The notes under the pieces are model-generated. The model saw nothing but the letters and a program-made list of their open reading frames with translations, did no database searches and was not told the DNA's origin. From Pirellulales bacterium (GTDB lineage: Bacteria; Planctomycetota; Planctomycetia; Pirellulales; JALHPA01), in contig JALHPA010000210.1 in assembly GCA_022842745.1 (NCBI GenBank), positions 1-5,929 of the forward strand: 5,929 bases of DNA, given 5' to 3'. The position numbers and the translations under genes were made by a program. Each line of letters opens with the position of its first letter. Within the stretch, counting starts at the first letter, position 1. Of the stretch, positions 1-5,879 are shown one piece after another.

Positions 1-888
1 GTTGTCTCTGGCAAAGTTGACTATGGTGCGCTGGGCAAGGTCGAGGGAATCGAGGGTCTGGAGAACGCGGCCGACCGATTCGTCGAGGGTCTCGACCATG
101 GCGGCGTAGGCAGGATTGAAGGCGTCGCGGCGATTGGCGACGAGGTGGGGGGGCGCGGAGAGGGGGATATGGGGGGAATTGTGGGGTACGTAGCAGAAGA
201 ACGGTTCGTGGCGGTGGTCGGCGATGAATTTCTCGGCAGCGGCGGCGATAGAGAGTTCTCCCTTGCCGCCGGCCTCTGGGGTCGGGGGATTGGTGGCGGG
301 GGGTGACAGTGCGACATCGAAGCCTTGTTCACGGGGTCCGAAGCCGTCGCCGCCAAGGTGCCATTTCCCGAAGATGCCGGTGGCGTAGCCGGCGCGCTTG
401 AGGAGTTCGGGGAGGGTGGTTTCTTCAAGCGGCAGTTGGCCGGCAATGCGCGGTTGGAGGAGGCGCTGGGAAGGGGCGTCTGGGCGGCCGGGAAGGAAAT
501 TGGTGAGGTGCAAGCGGGCCGGGGCGAGACCGGTCATGAGCGCCGCGCGGGAGGGAGAACAGATGGGCTGGGGCGCGTAGGCGGAAGTGAAACGGAGGCC
601 CTGGGAGGCGAGGCGGTCGAGGTGGGGGGTGCGATGGTCGCGGCGGCCATAGCAGCCGAGATCGTGAATCCCGAGGTCGTCGGCGAGGATGAGAACGATG
701 TTGGGGAGCGTGGAGCGGGGGGAAGCGGGCGGGGCGGGGGATGGCGCCGCAGTCGGGCTTTGCGGCTGCGGGGCAGGCCGTGGTGGGGACTGGTCTGGAG
801 GTTGGGCCAGGGCCAGGGGGGCGGACAGGAGGGAAACGACGGCGAAGAGGAGGGCCGCTGGGCGGAAAGAAAGCAGGGCAGAAGTCAT
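1..888 (-). CDS. Secreted sulfatase (formylglycine-dependent), C-terminus cut by the window edge
   Basis: Hydrolase of the alkaline phosphatase/sulfatase superfamily, predicted to remove sulfate esters outside the cytoplasm; the substrate cannot be read from sequence. The 296 visible residues are about 60% of a usual 450-500. Residues 1-28 form a signal peptide with a hydrophobic core ending in LALA before Gln29. A Pro/Ala/Ser-rich linker follows to about residue 60. Catalytic landmarks are in order: metal-binding ADD (Asp70, Asp71) before LGIHDLGCYG, the signature CSPSRAALMTG with Cys110 as the residue converted to formylglycine, GKWHLGG (Lys175, His177), and PHIPL (His240). The frame stays open to base 1, which falls inside a RDN sequence (Asp295, Asn296) matching the family's usual SDNG metal site. 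The ATG at 888 is chosen for the signal peptide and an AAAGGA ribosome site (900-905) 11 bases upstream. It starts 39 bases after the OLD-type gene and may be co-transcribed. An anaerobic-type sulfatase-maturating enzyme or FGE would be needed elsewhere in the genome. Confidence 0.93.
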   Translation of the reverse strand, partial: MTSALLSFRPAALLFAVVSLLSAPLALAQPPDQSPPRPAPQPQSPTAAPSPAPPASPRSTLPNIVLILADDLGIHDLGCYGRRDHRTPHLDRLASQGLRFTSAYAPQPICSPSRAALMTGLAPARLHLTNFLPGRPDAPSQRLLQPRIAGQLPLEETTLPELLKRAGYATGIFGKWHLGGDGFGPREQGFDVALSPPATNPPTPEAGGKGELSIAAAAEKFIADHRHEPFFCYVPHNSPHIPLSAPPHLVANRRDAFNPAYAAMVETLDESVGRVLQTLDSLDLAQRTIVNFARDN

Positions 889-927
889 AAAAGCAGAAAT
901 CCTTTGAACCTGGCGCCCCGGGGGATT

Positions 928-2667
928 CTACGTTAGCGGGCGCGCTGCATGAGCTACTACGACGATCGCGTCGAGAACTTGCACAACCTCTGGCGAGATC
1001 TGTTCTCTTGGCACGAACGGCGCGAGTATGTGGTAATCGCGTTTTCTAATTAGGCCCGCGGGAAGATCGAGAGCGCGCGAATAGTCGTTGAATACGCGAT
1101 CCAAGAAGTCCTCACTGGCTTTGACGTTGATCCACCACGGATCATCTCGGTTGTTCATCGCGGCGGGAATGATGTTGTCGTTGATGCTTTTGTCCATCGC
1201 CGCGCGTCGGCGTTCGGATTCCGGGCCGGCGAACAGTGGCCCAAAGTCGTCTTGCTCGTGGGCGGCTGCGAAGGCCAGTAGAGTTTCGGGCTGGCAGAGA
1301 TAGTTTTCGATTTCGCGGCGATGCCACATGTATTCTTGAAGTTCAGGCGTGGGCTTAGGCGCAGCGTCCAGGCGGTCGAACAAAGAAAAGCCGACGAGAT
1401 CGGGCTTCGCCTCGCACAGTCCGTGAAAATGTCCCCGCGCTCGTTGTGGCTGATTGGCCACATAATGCACGAACGGGCGTTCCAAAGCAGATTGGGCGAG
1501 ATGGCCGAGGGCCTTTGCAAAGGCTTGCAGGATGGCGAGGTCGGTGGCGCCTTCGACGTAGAGCACCCAGCCGGTTTGCTGGGCCTGGTAGTATTGGTCA
1601 AAGCCGATCTCCTTGAGGGATTTGAGCAATTGGTGGCCCCGGTCATCGATGCGGTGCGGCTTGCCGACAAAGGCCACGACGACGTCGCGATCCGCGGCTT
1701 CATTAAGGATTACTTCGGAATGGCTGGCGGCCACGATTTGGCAGCGTTGGCGCTGCGCCGCCTGGGTCAAGAGGTCGTAAATCTGACGCTGGCGCAGGAT
1801 CTCGAGATGAGCATCCGGTTCGTCGAGCAAGAGCACGCTGTTGGGGTGGACCGCGAGATGAGCTAGCAAAAGGAGCGTTTGCTGCAGGCCACGGCCGGCA
1901 CACGAGAGGTCTAGTCGAACCTTTGCACGGGTGCGGTAGGTCATGGTGATTTCGCCGCGTTCGGGAACGTAGACGGGAGTGTCGAGCGTAACGCCGAATA
2001 GGCTCTCGATTTGTCCGGCAATTTCGTTCCATGTGGAGCCCCCGTCCATAGAGGACGCGACCTGATAACAAAGGTTGCGCACGACTTCCGCCGTGCGACC
2101 TTCACCGAGACGGACGTTAATCGCGCCGGTATCGAGACGGATCTCGTTAGCGGCCAGTCCTGACATGGGAGGTAGGAAGGCCACCCGAATGTCTGTCGCC
2201 TCCGTTGGAATCGGCATTCGCTCCGGGTTAGATTTCTCGGAAAGCCGAAGCGGCCGACAATAGAGGGATTCGTCGGTGGCGTAATCGAATTCGAAGCCGC
2301 ACTGCCAGGAGCGATCGTCCGTCACACCGTCGACGACAATGTCGATGCGTACGTTCTTGGTTTGTTGCGCGCCATTGTCGCGCCGCACATCCCGGACGTG
2401 CAAATCCTTCCAGAGCAAGTTAGCGTTTGGTATTGGCACGGCGATCAGATCGCGGCGGATGATCGTGACGCCGGACCGCTTTTCCGGAGCCTTCTTTCCA
2501 GCTCGTTTTTCGTTCCATCGCCGCAGACCCACGTCCCAGAGGGCCAATGCCTGCAAGGCCGTAGTCTTGCCTGAGTTGTTTGGCCCGATGAACACAACCG
2601 GATTGCCAAGCTCGATTTCGACATCGGCGAATTGCTTGAAATTGCGAATCGTCAGTTTGGTCAGCAT
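928..2667 (-). CDS. OLD-family ATPase with C-terminal TOPRIM/DUF4435-like nuclease domain
   Basis: A 579-residue ATP-binding protein of the OLD (overcoming lysogenization defect)/AAA15 class. This class has an SMC/ABC-like ATPase fused to a metal-dependent TOPRIM nuclease; several members act in phage defence. The ATPase half shows Walker A GPNNSGKTT (28-36, Lys34), a signature-like SCAGRGLQQ (255-263), Walker B VLLLDEPDAHLE (278-289, Asp282, Glu283) and an H-loop in AASHSE (His316). The TOPRIM half shows VLYVEGATD (Glu372, Asp376), FSLFDRLD (Asp431, Asp434) and WHRREIENYL (448-457), a motif typical of DUF4435/TOPRIM proteins. No signal peptide or membrane segment is seen, so it should be cytoplasmic. 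The ATG at 2667 is preceded by a weak AAAGAAG. The gene lies 196 bases after the kinase gene and 39 before the sulfatase. Its third codon positions look less GC-rich than those of its neighbours, which hints at transfer. No GajB-like helicase, retron or AriB partner is visible, so a specific system name is not justified. The class assignment is firm; the biological role is not. Confidence 0.93.
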   Translation of the reverse strand: MLTKLTIRNFKQFADVEIELGNPVVFIGPNNSGKTTALQALALWDVGLRRWNEKRAGKKAPEKRSGVTIIRRDLIAVPIPNANLLWKDLHVRDVRRDNGAQQTKNVRIDIVVDGVTDDRSWQCGFEFDYATDESLYCRPLRLSEKSNPERMPIPTEATDIRVAFLPPMSGLAANEIRLDTGAINVRLGEGRTAEVVRNLCYQVASSMDGGSTWNEIAGQIESLFGVTLDTPVYVPERGEITMTYRTRAKVRLDLSCAGRGLQQTLLLLAHLAVHPNSVLLLDEPDAHLEILRQRQIYDLLTQAAQRQRCQIVAASHSEVILNEAADRDVVVAFVGKPHRIDDRGHQLLKSLKEIGFDQYYQAQQTGWVLYVEGATDLAILQAFAKALGHLAQSALERPFVHYVANQPQRARGHFHGLCEAKPDLVGFSLFDRLDAAPKPTPELQEYMWHRREIENYLCQPETLLAFAAAHEQDDFGPLFAGPESERRRAAMDKSINDNIIPAAMNNRDDPWWINVKASEDFLDRVFNDYSRALDLPAGLIRKRDYHILAPFVPREQISPEVVQVLDAIVVVAHAARPLT

Positions 2668-2863
2668 TGCGCTTCTTTGCGGGCGAGGCGCGATTCCAGG
2701 TCAGGTTCGACTCGAATCATCGCGGTTGCGGCTGATTGGTTAATGGGCAGCGATGCACCCTTGACCTGGACGCCAACTCGGGACCGGCATACGGATGTGC
2801 AGGAGCAAACGGAGGCGGCGCCGCGGATGGCAACACGGCGGTGCGGCATGGGAATGGGCATCG

Positions 2864-4765
2864 TCAGGTGGTCTCGCCAAGTGCCAGGCGTCGGGCGGCG
2901 GCCTCGGCTTCGGCGAGGCTGGTGTCGCTGATAGTGCTGGCCTGGGGGGCCGGGAGTTGGGCTGGGAATTCGAGAATGAAGCGGCTGCCGCGGCCGAGCT
3001 CGCTTTCGACTTTGATCTGGCCGCCGTGCTCCTTAAGGATCTTTTGGCTGACGGGAAGTCCCAGGCCGGTGCCGCGGGCGCCTTTGCGCGAGACAAAGAG
3101 GCTGAAGATTTCGCCGAGATCTTCGGGGGCAATGCCTGCGCCGTTGTCTTGGACGACGATCGAGGCGGCGCCCTCCAGGGAGAGGGAGGTGGAGACGACG
3201 ACCTCTCCTGGGGTACGGCCGGCGGAGACGTTGTCGGCAGAGGCGTCGATGGCGTTGGTGACGATATTGAGGGCGGCGCGGTGGATGCCCTCGGCGTCGA
3301 ACACGAGGGTGGGGAGATCGGGGGCTGGTTCAAAGCGAAGGGAGACGGATTTCTCTGCGGCGCGGGCGGCCATAAGTTCGACAACGTCGGCGATGGTCTG
3401 GTTGAGCTCGGCGGGGGCGAGATCGGGTTCGCGCTCCTTGCTGAAGGTGAGCATGTCGAGTACCAGGTTGGAAATCCGCTTCTGGTTTTTTTCGACGATG
3501 TCCCAGCCTTTGCGGACGATCGATTCGTCGTGATCGTTGAGGCCCATTTCGATCAGGTAGCTGCCGCCGCGGATGCCTTGAAGGATGTTCTTGATGTGGT
3601 GGGAGAGGGTGGCGATGGTCTGGCCGACGGCGGCGAGGCGTTCGGCCTGGACCATGGCCGAGTAGTAGTTGGTGTCTTCGATGGCAAGGGCCGCCTGGTG
3701 GCCGATGGCGACCATGAGCTTGAGGTGGTCGTCGGAGAATTTTTTGCCGTCGCGGAAGAGGTGGCGGGCAGCGGGGGTGAGGGTGTCGATATAGATGACG
3801 CCGACGATGTCGTAACGGCCCTGCATGGGAACGCAGATGGCCTCTCGGACGCCTTGCTGAACGATGCTGGCGGCGGGATCCCAACGCTCGTCCTCGCGCG
3901 CGTCGCTGGTCAGAACGCCTTCTTTGTGTTCGAGGACGTAGTCAAGAATGGTCTGGCTGATGGTCAGTCGGTCGGCATTCTGGCTGGACGAGGCGGGGGA
4001 AGATTGAGAAACCGAAGGAGGAAGCGAGTCGGTATCGGCGAGTGAAGCGGGGAGCAGGCTGGGATTGTCAGAGGGGGCTTGATGCAGCTCCGGGGCTGGG
4101 GCGTCGTGCGCGTCGCGGGAGCGGTTTTCGGCGCGGCGGTCGCGGCGGACGCGGGGTTTGAACGTTTGCGACTCCGGATCCAAGAGCAGGAAGCAGCCGC
4201 GATCGGCGTCAACCCACTCAAAGATCAGGTCCATGATCCGCCCCAGAAGCTGGTCGATGTCCAGCGTATGGCTGACCGCCAAGGCGGTGCGGTACATGAC
4301 CTGGAGATTGCCGCGGGCGCGGGCGAGCCAATTGCTTTGCGTCTGGTCGAAGTCGGAGGAGAGAAGCTGGCTGCCTTCGTCCTGGCGCATGGTGCGGACG
4401 ATTCGCGAGCGCTCGGAATCGCGGCGGTGGGTAACGATCTGGATGTCTTCGTCGCGACGGGGGGAAGGGTCCTGGCCGCCGGTGTAGAGCATGACCGTGC
4501 GGCCGAGCTGGACCTGGTCGCCAGCGGCGAGCTCGTGGCGCTCGATGCGGCGGTTATTGACGAAGGTGCCGTTGGAGCTGCCCTTGTCGAGGAGGACCAG
4601 GGTCTGGCCGACGTAGCGGAGTTCGGCGTGCTGGCGGGAAACTTCGGTGTCGTGCAACTGGATCGTGCAACTCAGGTCGCGGCCGAGAGTAATAGCGACC
4701 TCGGAGAGGGGGAGCTCGAAGCGGTTCCCTTGATCGCGACCTTGGATAACGAACAGCGACGGCAC
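2864..4765 (-). CDS. FHA-GAF sensor histidine kinase
   Basis: Cytoplasmic sensor kinase of 633 residues from the GTG at 4765, with no membrane segments. Domains in order: FHA (about 4-95; GR at 28-29, SRQH at 43-46, SSNGT with Asn65), which in this family binds phosphothreonine peptides; a linker; GAF (about 153-365), interrupted at 207-266 by a low-complexity Ser/Pro/Ala/Asp/Arg segment; DHp helices (about 370-445) with LSHHIKNILQG, phosphoacceptor His389; and HATPase_c (about 485-602) with N-box Asn500/Asn504, G1 DNGAGI (Asp540), F-box IFSLF and G2 GARGTGLGL (562-570). The residue after His389 is His390, where most HisKA kinases have Glu or Asp. I prefer 4765 because the FHA strand begins there (PSLFVIQGRDQG) and a GGGGGAA site lies 8 bases upstream. 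An in-frame GTG at 4855 would add 30 Arg-rich residues without a visible ribosome site. The receiver gene just upstream on the same strand is the likely phosphorylation partner. The signal sensed is unknown. Confidence 0.93.
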   Translation of the reverse strand: MPSLFVIQGRDQGNRFELPLSEVAITLGRDLSCTIQLHDTEVSRQHAELRYVGQTLVLLDKGSSNGTFVNNRRIERHELAAGDQVQLGRTVMLYTGGQDPSPRRDEDIQIVTHRRDSERSRIVRTMRQDEGSQLLSSDFDQTQSNWLARARGNLQVMYRTALAVSHTLDIDQLLGRIMDLIFEWVDADRGCFLLLDPESQTFKPRVRRDRRAENRSRDAHDAPAPELHQAPSDNPSLLPASLADTDSLPPSVSQSSPASSSQNADRLTISQTILDYVLEHKEGVLTSDAREDERWDPAASIVQQGVREAICVPMQGRYDIVGVIYIDTLTPAARHLFRDGKKFSDDHLKLMVAIGHQAALAIEDTNYYSAMVQAERLAAVGQTIATLSHHIKNILQGIRGGSYLIEMGLNDHDESIVRKGWDIVEKNQKRISNLVLDMLTFSKEREPDLAPAELNQTIADVVELMAARAAEKSVSLRFEPAPDLPTLVFDAEGIHRAALNIVTNAIDASADNVSAGRTPGEVVVSTSLSLEGAASIVVQDNGAGIAPEDLGEIFSLFVSRKGARGTGLGLPVSQKILKEHGGQIKVESELGRGSRFILEFPAQLPAPQASTISDTSLAEAEAAARRLALGETT

Positions 4766-4773
4766 GGCGATGG

Positions 4774-4780
4774 TTCCCCC
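4774..4780 (-). promoter_or_regulatory. Ribosome binding site for the kinase GTG start
   Basis: GGGGGAA on the minus strand, 8 bases before the GTG at 4765. It supports this start over the in-frame GTG at 4855, which has no purine-rich site in front of it and would add residues not expected before an FHA domain. Confidence 0.55.
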
Positions 4781-4888
4781 GAGCGGGCCTGGCACGCCCG
4801 ACCGGAGGCGCCGCGACGGGACGCGGTTTCGTTGGATCGAGCGGCCGAATGCCACCCGGCGCGGCCAGTCGCGCGGTTCGGGCAGCGG

Positions 4889-5257
4889 TCAGGCCGCTCG
4901 ATAGCGGGCGGCCAAAAGCTGCTCGATTTTAGAGATCAGCGGCCGATAATGGTAGGGTTTGGCGATCAGGGAGCCAGCGGGGAGACGTTGGCCCCGCCGG
5001 GCGGCGCCGAGCATGACCAAAGAGGCGGAATCGGCGGCGGCAGCGGCGAATTGCTCCGGGGAGACGAGCTGACCGGCGGTTTCGCACTCTAAATCCAGGA
5101 GGATCAGGTCGGGTTGGTGCTGGCGGGTCATTTCGAGGCCGGTTTCGGGGCCATCGGCCTCGAAGATTTGATGCCCGCGCTTTTCCAGGGCGGTGCGGAG
5201 CACGTCGCGGGCCTCGGGGGATTGTTCGACTATGAGGACGCTTGTGCGAGAGGACAA
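4889..5257 (-). CDS. Single-domain response regulator (divergent receiver)
   Basis: A 122-residue stand-alone receiver (REC, CheY-like) protein without a DNA-binding output domain. Strand 1 is SVLIVEQSPEAR (6-17), strand 3 PDLILLDLE with phosphoacceptor Asp55, and strand 5 SLIAKPYHYRPL with Lys100-Pro101. Two usual active-site positions deviate: the acidic pair is Glu11-Gln12 instead of Asp-Asp, and the switch Thr/Ser after strand 4 is Gly84 (LVMLGAA). Phosphorylation on Asp55 is possible, but metal binding and conformational switching may be weak or changed. The TTG at 5257 is chosen because a perfect GGAGGT lies 6 bases upstream. An in-frame TTG at 5296 would add 13 residues and place that site inside the gene. 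The kinase gene follows on the same strand after 123 bases, so the pair is probably co-transcribed from the promoter at 5552-5580. It may act as a phosphate shuttle or sink, or through protein contacts; I infer this from the missing output domain. Confidence 0.87.
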   Translation of the reverse strand: MSSRTSVLIVEQSPEARDVLRTALEKRGHQIFEADGPETGLEMTRQHQPDLILLDLECETAGQLVSPEQFAAAAADSASLVMLGAARRGQRLPAGSLIAKPYHYRPLISKIEQLLAARYRAA

Positions 5258-5263
5258 CTCAGC

Positions 5264-5269
5264 ACCTCC
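5264..5269 (-). promoter_or_regulatory. Ribosome binding site deciding the TTG start of the receiver gene
   Basis: GGAGGT on the minus strand, 6 bases before the TTG at 5257. It is the strongest Shine-Dalgarno match I noticed in the window. It fixes the start of the response regulator at a TTG codon; the nearby ATG at 5271 is out of frame with the receiver. Confidence 0.75.
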
Positions 5270-5359
5270 ATGTGCTCGTTCGCGTGGTGGATGCAACGTG
5301 GGCCGCGGGAGCGGCTTCGCGATCGATTGTCGGGTTTTTGGTGTGGTGGAAGGAACTCA

Positions 5360-5390
5360 CGCAAGGCGCGGACGCAACCCGCGCAAGGCG
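5360..5390. repeat. Short direct repeat CGCAAGGCG (two copies) around a 6-bp hairpin
   Basis: CGCAAGGCG occurs at 5360-5368 and 5382-5390. Between and overlapping them, GCGCGG (5366-5371) and CCGCGC (5379-5384) can pair over a 7-base loop. It lies in the predicted leader of the receiver gene. The motif recalls the CACGCAAAGGCGC-like dispersed intergenic repeats of GC-rich bacterial genomes, and a similar GCGCAAAGGCGGG string occurs near 5684-5698. Membership of such a family is inference. Confidence 0.4.
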
Positions 5391-5458
5391 GGAAGACTCC
5401 GCAGCCTGGTCAAGGTTGAATTCGCGGGTCGTGAGTTAATGTTGTGGGCGGGAATCGG

Positions 5459-5528
5459 GAGATGGGAGCACCACCCGGCGGCAAGCCCAGGTTTGGGCCG
5501 GTCGACACTCAGCGGGGCGTCCCATCTC
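5459..5528 (-). repeat. 9-bp perfect inverted repeat enclosing smaller hairpins in the leader
   Basis: The arms GAGATGGGA (5459-5467, plus-strand reading) and TCCCATCTC (5520-5528) are exact reverse complements separated by 52 bases. Inside lies a second stem, GCCCA-GGTT-TGGGC, with CCGGC/GCCGG as an alternative pairing. If transcription starts near 5545, the whole element is in the first 90 bases of the receiver-kinase mRNA and could fold into a long hairpin. It could instead be a protein-binding site or chance. I do not recognise a known riboswitch class. Confidence 0.5.
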
Positions 5529-5551
5529 TCAGTTCATGTTCGGGGGTGGGA

Positions 5552-5580
5552 AAGGTATCCGGGAGAGGCGAACGTGTCAA
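5552..5580 (-). promoter_or_regulatory. Sigma70-type promoter for the receiver-kinase operon
   Basis: On the minus strand there is a perfect -35 TTGACA (5575-5580), a 17-base spacer, and a -10 TACCTT (5552-5557; T, A and final T match TATAAT). A short A-rich tract (GAAAAATCT) lies upstream of the -35. Initiation would be near 5545, giving a leader of about 290 bases before the TTG start at 5257. It reads toward the response regulator and kinase genes. This is a consensus match only; the -10 is imperfect. Confidence 0.55.
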
Positions 5581-5719
5581 ATTGAGTTGGGGTAGATTTT
5601 TCGGGTCGGCAACGGGCAGATTGGAGGTCGTGGAGCGGCACGCGTGGGAAGTTCGTGGCGTGGATGGCTGGATCAGCGGCGGGGGCGCAAAGGCGGGAAA
5701 GCGGCCTTGAGGACCTGGA

Positions 5720-5759
5720 CTCTTTCGCCGCGCTTCGCCAACCTTTACACTCGAAAGAG
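5720..5759. repeat. 8-bp perfect inverted repeat in the divergent intergenic region
   Basis: CTCTTTCG (5720-5727) and CGAAAGAG (5752-5759) are exact reverse complements with a 24-base centre. A weak plus-strand -10-like TACACT (5746-5751) lies between them with no good -35. No T-run follows on either strand, so it does not look like a terminator. An operator or a plain coincidence are both possible. Confidence 0.35.
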
Positions 5760-5879
5760 GGCCTCGCCCAGGGGGGTGGAACAGGAACGGGACATCCGGA
5801 CCTCATAGCGGTGTCCTGTTTATGGTGATGGGAGGCCGGGGAAATCGTACGGAACAACGTTTATTGGCAGGGTGCGGCG

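Larger units (their letters stand above)
5258..5879. other. Intergenic region between the receiver gene and a possible divergent gene
   Basis: About 620 bases without a convincing gene. It holds the minus-strand promoter, the inverted repeats and the direct repeat listed separately. Open frames in it (for example minus 5534-5857 and plus 5444-5710) have Pro/Arg/Ser- or Gly-rich, unrecognisable translations typical of GC-rich non-coding DNA. Near 5780-5820 there are also overlapping short inverted repeats (AACAGG/CCTGTT at 5780-5785 and 5815-5820; GGACA/TGTCC at 5790-5794 and 5812-5816) that could form alternative hairpins. No tRNA, known small RNA or insertion sequence end was recognised. Confidence 0.6.

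Noticed and set aside
911..930. GC-rich CCCCGGGG palindrome between the OLD-type and sulfatase genes as a terminator
   Set aside because: It has no usable loop and no T-run, and the 39-base gap is compatible with read-through.
21..936. Open frames on both strands in the sulfatase region, and a suspected frameshift in the sulfatase
   Set aside because: Reading codon by codon from the ATG at 888 gives one unbroken frame with all sulfatase motifs to base 1; the C-run near 285-290 is in frame, so neither a frameshift nor another gene is needed.
2795..4045. Long plus-strand open frame (416 codons) opposite the kinase gene
   Set aside because: Its Gly/Ala/Asp/Val-rich translation is the mirror of GC-rich codons on the other strand; the minus strand there encodes clear GAF, H-box and HATPase motifs.
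4892..4913. GGCCGC/GCGGCC hairpin at the end of the receiver gene as a terminator
   Set aside because: It lies inside the coding sequence, has only 6 bp with a 10-base loop, and no T-run follows.
4079..5092. Plus-strand open frame (337 codons) opposite the FHA part and the receiver gene
   Set aside because: It crosses the boundary of two well-supported minus-strand genes and has no recognisable motif.
5534..5857. Minus-strand open frame of 107 codons in the intergenic region
   Set aside because: Its Pro/Arg/Ser-rich translation shows no motif and it covers the predicted promoter; it is probably non-coding.
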